The notes: generated by a model not told the origin, from the letters alone. A stretch of 64,000 bases of DNA from CAIMFV01 sp040757715 (GCA_040757715.1 JBFLWS010000013.1:1-64000); one strand, 5' to 3'. Counted from the stretch's first letter, positions 1 through 9,615 are shown. Program-made: numbers and translations.

Positions 1-409
<409 letters not shown>

Positions 410-500
410 ATCTCAGTTAAGCCCATGCGCGGCGACGAAGTCGTCGTCATGCAAGGCTTTGCTTTGTCAGACAATGTCTTCATCAACTATCCGTCTTGCT

Positions 501-618
501 GACCTGGTGACTATGCCGGGAGGTCCCCACCCGATCCCATTCCGAACTCGGTCGTTAAGCTTCCCAGGGCCGATGGTACTTCGTCTCAAGGCGCGGGAGA
601 GTAGGTCGTCGCCAGGTC
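501..618 (+). rRNA. rrf: 5S ribosomal RNA
   Basis: A 5S rRNA of about 118 nt with the conserved blocks CCCACCCGATCCCATTCCGA and GGGAGAGTAGG. Its ends pair (GACCTGG with CCAGGTC). It lies 90 nt downstream of 23S rRNA in the same transcript. An outer 8-bp stem (489-496 with 623-630, ATCCGTCT/AGACGGAT) brackets it and is probably the processing stem. Confidence 0.96.
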
Positions 619-670
619 TGCTAGACGGATAGTTTCAAGATCCAATCCTTCTTTTACTTCATGAGCTTGC

Positions 671-747
<77 letters not shown>

Positions 748-755
748 AGATATAA

Positions 756-787
756 GCCCGCCAGGTCTCTGATCTGGCGGGTTTCTT
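756..787 (+). terminator. Rho-independent terminator of the rRNA operon
   Basis: Perfect 8-bp stem CCCGCCAG/CTGGCGGG (757-764 with 774-781), 9-nt loop, then TTTCTT. It lies just after tRNA-fMet and closes the rrn transcript. Confidence 0.85.
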
Positions 788-879
788 CGTTCTGGGCGCT
801 GGCAGTCTGAATCCGGTGACGATCCGCGTTGGAAGCGCCACGGACCCCGCGGCGCCGCCAACTCACGGCTACGATCTCG

Positions 880-2676
880 TCAGCGGTGCAGGATGGTGCG
901 CAGGGCGCGCTCCAGCGCCTGGGCGGAGTCGGGCCGGAGACTCTGGGCGCGCCAGCCGACATAGACGTCGGGACGCACGAGAATAGCGCCGTCCTCCGCC
1001 ACCTCGCGCCGACGCTGGAAGTCGCCATAGGTGTCTTCGTAGTCCTGACCCGGGCCGACGACGATCACGCGGATGGCGAGGCCAAGCGTCTCGCCCACCG
1101 TTTGGGCGATCTCGCGCCAACCTGCGCCGCTATTGCCGGTGAGCAGGGTGAAGGCCCCGTCGCCGCAGACATAGAGCGAGGACACCTTGCGCTGATCCTT
1201 GCTCAGCCAGACATGCGGCAACCGCGCGCCAGGGAAGCTGGTGGCGGAATAGTCCACCTCGGGATCGCCCAGCAGCGGCGGCTCTAGCTCGCCCTCCGGC
1301 ACGGCGATGGCCCCCGCCGAATAGCGCTGGTTCATCTCGATGCCAGGGCAGTCATAGGTGATGTAGGTGTCGGCGATGGCCTCGACGATCTTTGCGCGCC
1401 GTTCCGCAGCTTCCGGCGCCGTGCTGCGCAGGGTGGCGATTTCGCTCTCGATCTCCGCCGGCGCCTGCGCCCCCGTGGGGTTGATGGCCATGGCGATGGG
1501 GATGAAGCGCTCGGCGCAACGATAGGCCGCTGGCACGAAGTGCGCGGCCACCGGTCCGCGCTCGGCCGTGTAGGTTTCGAGCAGGTCGCGACCCGCCAAA
1601 CCCTTCAAAACCAAGGCGAGCTTCCAGGCGAGATTGTAGGAGTCCTGCAGGCAGGTGGTCGCCCCCAGCGCCTTGGTCGGCGGATGGCGGTGGATCGCAT
1701 CGCCGGCGCAGAACACGCGACCCTGGTGCAGGCGGGTGGCCCAGCATTCGTTGAATGACCAAAGCGCTGTGGAGATTATGCGGATATCGACGCTGTCGTC
1801 GCCGATCAGGCGCTGCATGAGCTTGCGAGCGAGATCGTCGGTGAGGTCGATGGGGTTGTTGAGGTCGTAGGCGGTGGTGCCGAGCCAGCGGGTCCACGGC
1901 CGCACCATGCGCAGCGTGCCGGACTCCACGCCCCCGGCCTCGCCCGGCTGCAGCATCCAGTAGAGCGAGCTTGGGCGATTGCTGGCGTAGCGGGAGAGGT
2001 CCGCCTCGAACAGGATGTTGGTGGCGCCCATCTTGTCCATCTCGCCGGCGAAGGGCAGGCCGAGACGCTCGGCCACCATGGAGCGGGCGCCGTCTGCGCC
2101 GATGAGATACTTGGAGCGCACGCGCAGGTTCGTGCCCGTGAGCTTATTGTGCAGGATGGAGGTGACGCCCTCCTCGTCCTGCTCGAACGAGACGAGTTCG
2201 GTGGAGAACAGCACATTGGCGCCATGGTGGGCGGCGGCCGAGACGAGGATGTTCTCCAAATAGTTCTGCGGCAGGTCGACATAGGTCTCGGGCGAGTGGA
2301 CCGCGTAGGCGAAGCGTCTCGCCGGATCGTTGCCCCAGGTGCGAATACGCCCGAATTCCGCCCCCGCCAGGGAGGTGCAGATGACGTTTTCGGCCAGCAG
2401 CTCCGTGGGCGTGGCGTAGGCGCGCACGCCTTCCATGACCCCGAGGTCAGCCAGCACTTCCAGCGAACGCGGATTGAGCAGGTGCGCGCGCGGCGTGCGG
2501 CAGGTCCAGCCATAGCGGTTGACCATGGTCACGCTGACCCCGGCCTTGGCCAGGCCCAGCGCGGCGGTGGCGCCGGCGGGACCCGTGCCGATAACCAGGA
2601 CGTCGACGGCATGGGCGGGCAGCTCGCCCTGTTGGGTGGGGATGGCGCCAGCGGCAGGCAGGATCGGCGTCGGCAT
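880..2676 (-). CDS. FAD-dependent aromatic hydroxylase (PheA/TfdB type)
   Basis: Class A flavoprotein monooxygenase of 598 aa, expected to hydroxylate a phenolic substrate using NAD(P)H and O2. The N-terminal Rossmann motif GTGPAG is at 30-35, the DG motif (ADGARS) at about 194-199 and the FAD-ribityl GD motif (AGDAIHRHPP) at about 324-333. The C-terminal third resembles the thioredoxin-like domain of phenol hydroxylase and 2,4-dichlorophenol monooxygenase, and the length fits that group. It is transcribed divergently from a LysR regulator, the usual arrangement for a substrate-induced catabolic gene. No ring-cleavage dioxygenase is in the window, so the substrate cannot be named. The 3' end faces the rRNA operon. 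Confidence 0.88.
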   Translation of the reverse strand: MPTPILPAAGAIPTQQGELPAHAVDVLVIGTGPAGATAALGLAKAGVSVTMVNRYGWTCRTPRAHLLNPRSLEVLADLGVMEGVRAYATPTELLAENVICTSLAGAEFGRIRTWGNDPARRFAYAVHSPETYVDLPQNYLENILVSAAAHHGANVLFSTELVSFEQDEEGVTSILHNKLTGTNLRVRSKYLIGADGARSMVAERLGLPFAGEMDKMGATNILFEADLSRYASNRPSSLYWMLQPGEAGGVESGTLRMVRPWTRWLGTTAYDLNNPIDLTDDLARKLMQRLIGDDSVDIRIISTALWSFNECWATRLHQGRVFCAGDAIHRHPPTKALGATTCLQDSYNLAWKLALVLKGLAGRDLLETYTAERGPVAAHFVPAAYRCAERFIPIAMAINPTGAQAPAEIESEIATLRSTAPEAAERRAKIVEAIADTYITYDCPGIEMNQRYSAGAIAVPEGELEPPLLGDPEVDYSATSFPGARLPHVWLSKDQRKVSSLYVCGDGAFTLLTGNSGAGWREIAQTVGETLGLAIRVIVVGPGQDYEDTYGDFQRRREVAEDGAILVRPDVYVGWRAQSLRPDSAQALERALRTILHR

Positions 2677-2803
2677 GTGGGCTTTCCTCGTCGACGCCGT
2701 CGCCCCCGCAGGCGCAGCGTCCCATGATGTTTCTGATTGGCGCGGTCTGCCCAGATTGGCGTTTCGCGTGAGGTCGGCCCAACCGATTTTCCCAATTCAT
2801 CTA

Positions 2804-2811
2804 TTGATCAA
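2804..2811. promoter_or_regulatory. Candidate LysR-type operator in the divergent promoter region
   Basis: TTGATCAA is a perfect 8-bp palindrome in an AT-rich stretch. It lies between the divergent hydroxylase (start 2676) and LysR gene. LysR proteins typically bind dyads containing T-N11-A in such spacers. The assignment is by position only. Confidence 0.35.
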
Positions 2812-2868
2812 ATCGAATGATAAAGGTCTGCTTGTCGCCATTCATCGATGCAAGAGAGGCGGATGGCG

Positions 2869-3780
2869 ATGCTGCTGCGCCGGCACAATCTCAATCTGTT
2901 TCCGATCCTCCGCGAACTTTTACGCACGCGTAGCGTCAGTCGAACGGCGGAGAACATCGGCCTAGGCCAACCGGCGGTGAGCTCGGCTCTCGCCCGGCTG
3001 CGCGAGGCCTTCGACGATGACCTCTTGGTGCAGGTGGGACGGCGGATGGAGCTCACCGAGCGGGCGCGCGCGCTCATCGAGCCGGTGGAGCGGGCCTGCG
3101 CCGAACTGGAGGCGGCCTTCGACCACGTAACTTTCAAGCCCGAAACCGAGACGCGCCGGTTCGTCATCGCGGCCGCCGACTATATCACCTTCGTGCTCGC
3201 CCCAGAGCTGATCTCTGTGCTGGAGCGTGCAGCGCCGGGATTATCGGTGCAGTTCGTCGGCTATCCGCCCGACACCATCGGCCTGTTGTCGCGCGGAGAG
3301 GCGGATCTATTGCTGATCCCAAGGACCATCGAGGGTCGGCTCGCCCAGCAGTTCTGTTCGATGGACCTGTTCGCGGACGAGGCCGTGATCATCAGTTCTC
3401 GCCAGCGTCGACCGTTCGTGGGCGAGCTCACCCGCGACATCTACGAGGATGCGGCGCACGCCATGTTCTGCATGGAGCCCAAGCACCGGCAGAGCCACGA
3501 ATCCGTGCAGTTGGAACGCGAGGGCGTGCATCACCGCGACCGGGTGCTGGTGGAGACGTTTCTCGCCCTGCCCACCATCGTGGCCAGCTCGCGGTGCCTT
3601 GCCTTGGTCTATCGCCGCATGGCCGAGGCCTTCGCGCGCAGCCACGACATCGAGTTGCACGCCCCGCCTTTCGCCTGCGATCCGCTGAAGGTGGCGATGT
3701 ACTGGACGCCTGCGCGCGAACGCGACACGGCCCACCGCTGGCTGCGTTCGGCCTTGGTCGCGGCGGCGGCTGAGGTGTGA
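2869..3780 (+). CDS. LysR family transcriptional regulator (NodD/PnpR-like)
   Basis: DNA-binding regulator of about 303 aa. The N-terminal winged HTH has the typical recognition helix (RTAENIGLGQPAVSSALARL). The rest is a LysR substrate-binding domain. An opening of the form RHNLNLFPILREL is typical of the NodD/phenol-degradation branch. An upstream in-frame ATG at 2848 adds 7 residues, but GAGAGG at 2854-2859 is well spaced only for ATG 2869. Divergence from the flavin hydroxylase suggests it controls that gene in response to the aromatic substrate, and usually itself as well. Confidence 0.88.
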   Translation: MLLRRHNLNLFPILRELLRTRSVSRTAENIGLGQPAVSSALARLREAFDDDLLVQVGRRMELTERARALIEPVERACAELEAAFDHVTFKPETETRRFVIAAADYITFVLAPELISVLERAAPGLSVQFVGYPPDTIGLLSRGEADLLLIPRTIEGRLAQQFCSMDLFADEAVIISSRQRRPFVGELTRDIYEDAAHAMFCMEPKHRQSHESVQLEREGVHHRDRVLVETFLALPTIVASSRCLALVYRRMAEAFARSHDIELHAPPFACDPLKVAMYWTPARERDTAHRWLRSALVAAAAEV

Positions 3781-4048
3781 CTTCGGCCCATGTGAGACGC
3801 GCCCTGGCTGTCGGGCATCAGCTGCCAGGCCATCGAGAAAGCATGATCGTCGACGACGGATCATACTTATCGATTTTGCGATAACCGTCTTCATTCAAGA
3901 CGATCAAAAGTAGAGGGTGATTTTGATAGCGGGTCGCATTCTAATGCTTTGGTCGAATGCTGCGGTAGGGCGGCCCGCTCTTAAGTGGATCGTTAACTAC
4001 GACTCGCGTTTATTCTCGGCTCAGATGCGGAAGCCGAGCGAGGCGACG

Positions 4049-5485
4049 ATGTTGCGGGGTCTGGTGCAGAAGGACGCCAAGGCGCGTCTGTCCGGTTTGT
4101 CGCTGGAAATGGTTCGCCAAATGGTGGTCCCAGCCTTTGTACTGGGCGCCGACGGCAAGGTGATGGTTTGGAACGACGCCTGCGCAGAGCTCACCGGCCT
4201 GCCCGCCTTCGGCGTCGAAGGAACCAGCGAACACTGGCGCGGCTTCTATCGCGAATCGCGTCCCTGCCTGGCGGATCTGGTGTTGAATTCGGCCAAGGGC
4301 CTTTCCGCCGCCTACGCCAACATCGCTTTCGATGCGAACACTGGGCGGGCGCATGCGGAGAACTGGTGCGACATGCCCAGCGGCCGGCGCCTTTATCTGT
4401 CCATCGACGCCGGCGTGGTGCGCGACGAGCGCGGTCAGGCGGCGGCGGTGGTGGAGACCTTGCGCGATCTGACCCAAGAAAAGCTGAGTCAGCAGGAGCT
4501 GGAGGCCAAGGACGCCGCCCGCGATCAGGTGGTGGCGCAGCAAAGCAAAGTAGTGGAAGGGCTGGCCCGGCGGCTTCAAAGCCTCGCCCGGGGCGATCTA
4601 TCCGCCAGTTCCGGCGACGCGTTCCCAGAGGAGTTCCAGCGCCTGCGCGTGGAGTTCGACCAGGCGGTGCAGGAACTGGCCCTGGCCCTCAGCCAGATTC
4701 GCGACTCCAGCAGCCATGTCTCCGCCGCGGCGGGCGAGCTTGCGGCCAGCGCCGATGATCTGACCCGCCGGTCAGAGCGGCAATCCGCGGTTCTGGAGCA
4801 AACCTCCGCCGCGCACGACGAGATCACCGCCATGGTGGGCAAGACCGTCGACACCTCGCGCGAGGCGGCCAAGCGCGTCACCGCGGCCCGCGAACGCGCG
4901 GAAAAGTCCCGCGCGGTGGTCACCGAAGTCACCGACGCCATCAGCTCCATCGCTCAGTCGTCGCATCAGATCACTCAGATCATTTCGGTGATCGACGAGA
5001 TCGCTTTCCAGACCAACCTCCTGGCCTTGAATGCGGGGGTGGAGGCGGCCAGGGCGGGCGACGCCGGACGCGGCTTCGCGGTGGTGGCCCAGGAGGTGCG
5101 CGCCCTGGCGCAGCGCTCCGCCGACGCCGCCAAGGAGATCAAGAACCTGATCCAATCCTCGTCCCAGGCCGTGTCCAGGGGCGTCAATCTGGTGGGCGCC
5201 ACCGGCGCAGCGCTCAATGAGATCGTCGATGAGGTGGAGGACGTGGCCCGCCGGGTGGAGGACATCGCCGCCGCCGCCGCCGAGCAGTCCGCCAGCCTCG
5301 CCGAGGTGAACCGGGCCCTCGGCCAACTGGAAAGCGTCACGGGGGCCAACGCCGGCGGCGCTGACGGGACCCATGCGGCGAGCCAGAGCCTGATCCACGA
5401 GGCCCAGCGGCTGGCGGGGCTGCTCGACCAGTTCATTATTCCCGATGAGGTCCTAGCCGGCGTCAGGCACGGCCGCGCGGCTTGA
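4049..5485 (+). CDS. Methyl-accepting chemotaxis protein with N-terminal PAS domain, apparently soluble
   Basis: A PAS-type sensor domain (around the VLGADGKVMVWNDACAELTG segment) is followed by a long coiled-coil signalling domain. The conserved MCP hairpin tip is present (IDEIAFQTNLLALNAGVEAA, then RGFAVVAQEVRALAQRS), which contacts CheA/CheW. No convincing transmembrane helix or periplasmic domain is seen, so it probably senses an internal cue such as redox state or a ligand. The open frame extends upstream to a GTG at 3917 and an ATG at 4025. ATG 4049 is preferred because GAGG sits 5-6 nt before it and the extra N-terminus looks non-coding. A TTAA-N8-TTAAC stretch at 3981-3997 resembles, but does not match, a CtrA site. 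Confidence 0.85.
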   Translation: MLRGLVQKDAKARLSGLSLEMVRQMVVPAFVLGADGKVMVWNDACAELTGLPAFGVEGTSEHWRGFYRESRPCLADLVLNSAKGLSAAYANIAFDANTGRAHAENWCDMPSGRRLYLSIDAGVVRDERGQAAAVVETLRDLTQEKLSQQELEAKDAARDQVVAQQSKVVEGLARRLQSLARGDLSASSGDAFPEEFQRLRVEFDQAVQELALALSQIRDSSSHVSAAAGELAASADDLTRRSERQSAVLEQTSAAHDEITAMVGKTVDTSREAAKRVTAARERAEKSRAVVTEVTDAISSIAQSSHQITQIISVIDEIAFQTNLLALNAGVEAARAGDAGRGFAVVAQEVRALAQRSADAAKEIKNLIQSSSQAVSRGVNLVGATGAALNEIVDEVEDVARRVEDIAAAAAEQSASLAEVNRALGQLESVTGANAGGADGTHAASQSLIHEAQRLAGLLDQFIIPDEVLAGVRHGRAA

Positions 5486-5536
5486 GTTGCAGCGCAGAAT
5501 CGTCACTCTGCCTTCGTGTAAGGAAGGCGGGCGGAC

Positions 5537-7504
5537 ATGTCGGACTTGACCCTATTGCCGCTGGAGACGGACGGACCGGCTCCGGTGGCCGCGCCGAGCG
5601 ATCGCCTCCTATTGCGGGGCGTGGTCGCGCTCGGCCTCGTGGTGAGCCTCGTCAAGCTGTGGCTCGCCCTTACCGCGCCGATGATCTGGGAGGAGGCGCA
5701 TTTCCTCGCCCTCGGCCGCCATCCCGCCATCGCCTATGCCGACGTGCCCGCGGGCTGGCCGCTCATCGCCCGCTTGCTGGAGACCCTGTTCGGTCCGGGC
5801 ATGACCGCGCCGCGGCTGTTCGGCTGGCTCTTGTCCGAGGCGACGCCCTTCGCCGCCTACGCCCTGGCGCGCAAGATCAGCGATCATCGGCAGGCCTTGT
5901 GGTCGGCCTTGGCGGCGATCCTGGTTCCGGCCGTGAGCCTGATGGGCACGCTGTTCTATCCCGAGATCGCCCTGCAGCTCCTGCTTTTGCTCATGCTGAC
6001 GGCCCTTGTGGAGGCCTGGCGCTCGGATCGCCTGATCTGGTGGGCGGCCACGGGGGCGGCGGGGGCGCTCGGGCTCTTCATCCACTACCGTTTCGCCCTT
6101 GCCGGGGTCGGGGTGCTGATCTTCGCCGCGGCGACGCCGGGCGGACGGGCCTTGTGGCGGCGGCAGGGATTCTGGGTCGCCGGTCTCATCGCCGCCTGCG
6201 GCCTCGCCCCCAGCCTCGTCTACAACATGAAGGAGGGCTGGCCGGCCCTCGGCTATCAGCTGGCCAGCCGCCCGGTGTGGCGCTTCGACCTGGCGCTGGC
6301 GGGCAAGTTCCTGGCCCAGCAACTGGCGCTGGCCACCCCGGCGGCGCTCATCGCCATGGCGGGGCTGTGGCGGCGGCGGTTGGTCGAGGCGGTGCTGGGC
6401 GAGCCGGAATCAGCGCTCATCGCCTGCGTCGCCGCGGCGATCTTCGCGCCCTATCTGCTGCTCTCGCCCTTCGATGCGCGCATCCTGCCGCACTGGCCGA
6501 TCCTCGGGCTCGTCCCCCTGCTGCCGGGACTGACGGGCGTCTGGACGCGGTTTTGCGAGCGCGCGGAGAGCCAGAGGGGATATACCCTGCGTCTCGTGCT
6601 GGTGTGGGCCTTCGGACCGCTGTTCTTTCTGGCGGCGCTTCTAGGCGCGGTGATCTCGGAAACCGCCACGGCCAAGAGCTCGGGCTGGACCCCGCCGCGC
6701 CAGGAGGACTGGGCGCCGCTGGAACCTGAAGTGGAGGAGGCCGCGCGGGAGGCCAAGAGCCGCTTCCGCGCTCCGGCCCTCATCGCCGCCTCGGGACATG
6801 TGGCCGCCGTGCGGCTGGAGGCGCTCGGTCCCCGCGATCGCGCCGTGTTCGCCCTCGGCGAGCCCAATGACGCCATCACCCGCTTCGGCCCGATGCGCGC
6901 GGGCTGGGGGCTCGACGGCGTCACGCTGCTGAAGGCCCATTCCGGCGCGCCCGTCGTGCTGGTGCTGCCCGAGTCCAACTACCTCTACCACCAGGCCGAC
7001 GAGACCGCTTTCCGCGCCGCGCTCTGCCGCCAGGTCTCGCAGGTGAAGCTGTCCCGCCGCTGGAGCCCGGCCACGGCGCGCTCGACCGTGGAGGTGTTCA
7101 CGGGCATCGTCGGGGGCGAGGGGACGCCGCTCAGCGACTGCCCCTTCCTGCCTCACCTCTATATCGCCCAGCCCACGGCGGGGCAGGGGCTGAAGGCGGG
7201 CGCGCCCATTCTCAGCTACGGCCTCGCCGCCGATCCGAGGAGCGTGCGCCAGGTGGAGACGATCTGGGACGGGCGCAGCCTTGGGGCGGCGGCCTATGGC
7301 GGGACGCCAGCGGGCTGGATTCCCAAGGCCCTGGATTTCGATCCGCGCTATCCGGCTCTCAGCTTCGAGGCCCACATCCCCGGCGCCCTGGCCGCGCCGG
7401 GCGAACATCGTCTGGCCTTGCGCGCCACGCTCGGCGACGGATCGGTGCGGCAGAGCCCCCCGCGCAGCGTCTTCGTTCGCCCGCCCATCGGCCCCTTCCG
7501 CTGA
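5537..7504 (+). CDS. Glycosyltransferase family 39 / ArnT-like membrane protein
   Basis: Integral membrane protein of 655 aa. The N-terminal two thirds are a GT-C glycosyltransferase core with about ten hydrophobic helices, and the C-terminal 250 residues form a soluble domain. The acidic residues in the first external loop (WEEAHF, about residue 54-59) match the catalytic DE-type motif of GT39/ArnT enzymes, which move a sugar from polyprenyl phosphate to lipid or protein. A positively charged YHYRF-like motif follows helix 5. It starts 51 nt after the chemoreceptor gene. The acceptor cannot be predicted. Confidence 0.82.
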   Translation: MSDLTLLPLETDGPAPVAAPSDRLLLRGVVALGLVVSLVKLWLALTAPMIWEEAHFLALGRHPAIAYADVPAGWPLIARLLETLFGPGMTAPRLFGWLLSEATPFAAYALARKISDHRQALWSALAAILVPAVSLMGTLFYPEIALQLLLLLMLTALVEAWRSDRLIWWAATGAAGALGLFIHYRFALAGVGVLIFAAATPGGRALWRRQGFWVAGLIAACGLAPSLVYNMKEGWPALGYQLASRPVWRFDLALAGKFLAQQLALATPAALIAMAGLWRRRLVEAVLGEPESALIACVAAAIFAPYLLLSPFDARILPHWPILGLVPLLPGLTGVWTRFCERAESQRGYTLRLVLVWAFGPLFFLAALLGAVISETATAKSSGWTPPRQEDWAPLEPEVEEAAREAKSRFRAPALIAASGHVAAVRLEALGPRDRAVFALGEPNDAITRFGPMRAGWGLDGVTLLKAHSGAPVVLVLPESNYLYHQADETAFRAALCRQVSQVKLSRRWSPATARSTVEVFTGIVGGEGTPLSDCPFLPHLYIAQPTAGQGLKAGAPILSYGLAADPRSVRQVETIWDGRSLGAAAYGGTPAGWIPKALDFDPRYPALSFEAHIPGALAAPGEHRLALRATLGDGSVRQSPPRSVFVRPPIGPFR

Positions 7505-7551
7505 ACCGAATCAACGCCTTGACTCTCAGGGCGGGAAGGGGGAATTTACAA

Positions 7552-7566
7552 GAACGAAACAAGAAC
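7552..7566. promoter_or_regulatory. LexA (SOS) box candidate
   Basis: GAAC-N7-GAAC, the reverse-strand form of the alphaproteobacterial LexA consensus GTTC-N7-GTTC. It sits in a locally AT-rich intergenic stretch, after a TTGACT hexamer at 7519-7524. A TGTGGATAA (DnaA-box consensus) follows at 7573-7581. By chance one or two such LexA matches are expected in 64 kb, so intergenic placement is the main support. Confidence 0.5.
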
Positions 7567-7586
7567 ACAAGCTGTGGATAAGTGTC

Positions 7587-7691
7587 ATGAGCGCCAGTGG
7601 GGCCTCAGATTTACGCACAAGACTGCAAGGCCTTGGCCTGCGCCGAGCGGGCGAGACCATCCGCGCCGCGCCGGGGATGGGCCCTAACTAG
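7587..7691 (+). CDS. Possible 34-aa small ORF downstream of the LexA-like box
   Basis: ATG at 7587 opens 34 codons starting MSASGASDLRTRLQ and ending in TAG. It is basic and non-hydrophobic, so unlike the membrane SOS peptide SidA of Caulobacter. No clear Shine-Dalgarno sequence precedes it. Support is positional only: it is the first ORF after the LexA-like site, in a 264-nt gap between genes on the same strand. It could equally be untranslated leader of rlmJ. Confidence 0.25.
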   Translation: MSASGASDLRTRLQGLGLRRAGETIRAAPGMGPN

Positions 7692-7768
7692 GGCTCGCAT
7701 CGCCGCTGCGCCAGGGGCGGCTTGCGATTGGGGGGCGGGGGTTCTAGTGCGGGGCGAGGAGAGCGCCC

Positions 7769-8614
7769 TTGAACTATCGCCACCATTTCCACGCCGGCAA
7801 CTTCGCCGACATGCTGAAGCACGGCCTCGTGCTGTCGCTCCTAGCGCGTCTGGTGCGCGATGCACGTCCGCTGGCGGTCCTCGACACCCACGCCGGGGCT
7901 GGGCTCTACGATCTTGAAGGACCCGAGGCGCAAAAGTCTAAGGAGGCGGCGGCCGGGGTGGGGCGGCTGATGAGCGAGGCGGATATCCCCGCTGCGCTTG
8001 ATCCCCTCAAAGCCGCAGTGCGCCGCGCCAACCCCAAGGGCGGGCTGCGCTTCTATCCCGGCTCGCCGCGACTCATGATCGAGGCCCTGCGCCCGGGCGA
8101 CCGCTATGTGGGCTGCGAGCTGCGCCCGGACGATCAAGCGACCCTGGCCGCCGACCTCAGCGCCTTCGCGGGCGCCAAGGGACCGCAGGTGGAGGTGTGC
8201 TGCGCCGACGGCTACGCCACCGCGGCCAGTCTCACGCTCAAGCCGGGCGCACGCCTGTTCGCCCTCATCGACCCGCCGTTCGAGCGCCCGGACGACTATC
8301 TGAACGCCCAGGAGGCCGCCGCCGCGCTGCTGGCGCGCCAGCCGGACGCCCTCATCGCCATCTGGATTCCCATAAAGGATCTCGAGACTTACGACGCTTT
8401 CCTACGCCGGCTCGCCGCCCGCGTCGATCGGCCGCTGCTCAGCGCCGAGGCGCGGCTGCGCCCCCTCGTCGACCCGATGAAACTGAACGGCTGCGCGGTG
8501 GTTATGCTGGGTGTGGAGGAAAATGCGCCCGAATGGCCGGCCGAGTTGGAGGCGATCTGTCGCTGGGCGGCGGGGACATCCCCCGGCGCGCGGGGCCGAA
8601 TTATCCGCGCCTGA
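7769..8614 (+). CDS. rlmJ: 23S rRNA (adenine2030-N6)-methyltransferase RlmJ
   Basis: 281 aa, matching RlmJ length. It methylates N6 of A2030 in 23S rRNA using SAM. The N-terminus NYRHHFHAGNFADMLKH is the diagnostic RlmJ start. The SAM-site signature appears as DTHAGAGLY, and the catalytic DPPF motif is near residue 168. The start is TTG at 7769, preceded by CGAGGAGAG at 7755-7763; no ATG gives the conserved N-terminus. It is the only gene downstream of the LexA-like box on this strand before 8.7 kb. Confidence 0.94.
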   Translation: MNYRHHFHAGNFADMLKHGLVLSLLARLVRDARPLAVLDTHAGAGLYDLEGPEAQKSKEAAAGVGRLMSEADIPAALDPLKAAVRRANPKGGLRFYPGSPRLMIEALRPGDRYVGCELRPDDQATLAADLSAFAGAKGPQVEVCCADGYATAASLTLKPGARLFALIDPPFERPDDYLNAQEAAAALLARQPDALIAIWIPIKDLETYDAFLRRLAARVDRPLLSAEARLRPLVDPMKLNGCAVVMLGVEENAPEWPAELEAICRWAAGTSPGARGRIIRA

Positions 8615-8709
8615 CGCCACAAATATTTCGCGCGTGCGAAATCAAAGCGGTGTGCTATGTTGCGCCGCACAATTTTCTCCCTCACCCCCCTTTTGTCGGG
8701 AGCTTGATC

Positions 8710-9216
8710 ATGTGGCTTGAGCATGAAACCCCGGACACCAACCGGGTTTTGAATCTGAGCGTGGGCCTTGCTTCGCCGCTGTGGCCCACCTTCGCCGCCG
8801 CCGCGAGCGCCGGCGTGGCCTGGTGGTACTGGTCGCAATGGGCCAAGCACGCCATCGCCGAAGCGCCGGTGCTGGAAGCCGGCGAAGGCATGGTCGCTGC
8901 CGAGACCGTGGCCGCTGAAACCTTGGCGGACGAGCCGTTCACCGAGGAGCCGGGCGTGGAAGCGGTGGACGTGGCGGCGTCCGAACTGGAGACGGCGGAA
9001 GCGCCGGCGGCCAACGACTCCGTAGCGGCCCCGGCCGAAGTCCAGCCCGTGGACACGGTGGTTGAGACGGTGATCGATCCGGTGATCGAGGCCCCCGTGG
9101 CGGTGATCGCGCCGGCCTTGGACCTCGCGCCCGAGCCTAAGCCGGCCCCCAAGGCCGCGCGAGCGACCGCGCCGCGCAAGGCGTCGGCTCCACGCCGCAA
9201 GAAGTCCGAAGCTTAA
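8710..9216 (+). CDS. Unknown single-pass membrane protein with acidic Ala/Glu/Pro tail and basic C-terminus
   Basis: 168 aa, not assigned to a family. One hydrophobic segment lies at about residues 20-38 (ending GVAWWYWSQWAKHA). A long low-complexity region rich in Ala, Glu, Pro and Val follows. The last 25 residues are strongly basic (KAARATAPRKASAPRRKKS), as in H1-like or AT-hook-like tails that bind nucleic acid or acidic surfaces. Start ATG 8710 has GGGAG about 8 nt upstream. It lies 95 nt after rlmJ. A role bridging the membrane to a polyanion is speculative. Confidence 0.7.
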   Translation: MWLEHETPDTNRVLNLSVGLASPLWPTFAAAASAGVAWWYWSQWAKHAIAEAPVLEAGEGMVAAETVAAETLADEPFTEEPGVEAVDVAASELETAEAPAANDSVAAPAEVQPVDTVVETVIDPVIEAPVAVIAPALDLAPEPKPAPKAARATAPRKASAPRRKKSEA

Positions 9217-9225
9217 ACTTACGGC

Positions 9226-9615
9226 TCAGCCGTTGGCGATGAGCGGCGAGCGCGCGGCGCTCGCCGCCACGGCGTCCGCCAGTTTCACCGCCGTGCCGGA
9301 AGCGGACACCATCAGCATGCCGCCATGCGGGCCCACCGCCGAATAGGCGAGGCTGACGCCGATCACCGCATCGGCGCCGAGGTCGCGCGCCGCGTCTTCA
9401 AGGTCTTCCAGGGCGTGGTCGCGGCCGCGTTCGAGCATGCGCTCATAGGTGTGCGAGCGGCCGGAGAACACTTCCTTCAGATTGGCCAGGGCGTCGCGCA
9501 CCGCATGGGCGCCCACCAGGGCCTGACCGGCGGCGAGACCGAGATAGGCCTCCACGGGACGCCCCTCCACCTGGGCGGTGGTGATGATCAGAACGGGCTT
9601 CTTCGGCTTGGCCAA
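9226..9615 (-). CDS. YbjQ/UPF0145 family protein
   Basis: 129 aa, matching the YbjQ (DUF74, putative heavy-metal-binding) family. The family core is visible: ITTAQVEG near the N-terminus, RSHTYERMLERGRDHALEDL in the middle, then LGADAVIGVSLAY and a terminal small-residue strand. The protein is soluble and probably oligomeric. The biochemical role is unknown for the family. It converges on the preceding membrane-protein gene with a 9-nt gap. Confidence 0.85.
   Translation of the reverse strand: MAKPKKPVLIITTAQVEGRPVEAYLGLAAGQALVGAHAVRDALANLKEVFSGRSHTYERMLERGRDHALEDLEDAARDLGADAVIGVSLAYSAVGPHGGMLMVSASGTAVKLADAVAASAARSPLIANG

Noticed and set aside
3307..3894. 195-aa minus-strand ORF under the LysR gene
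   Set aside because: Shadow frame of a clear LysR coding region, with His/Arg/Gly-rich composition typical of antisense frames in GC-rich DNA.
3981..3997. CtrA binding site before the chemoreceptor gene
   Set aside because: The spacer is 8 nt rather than the required 7; it was used only as weak support for a downstream start codon.
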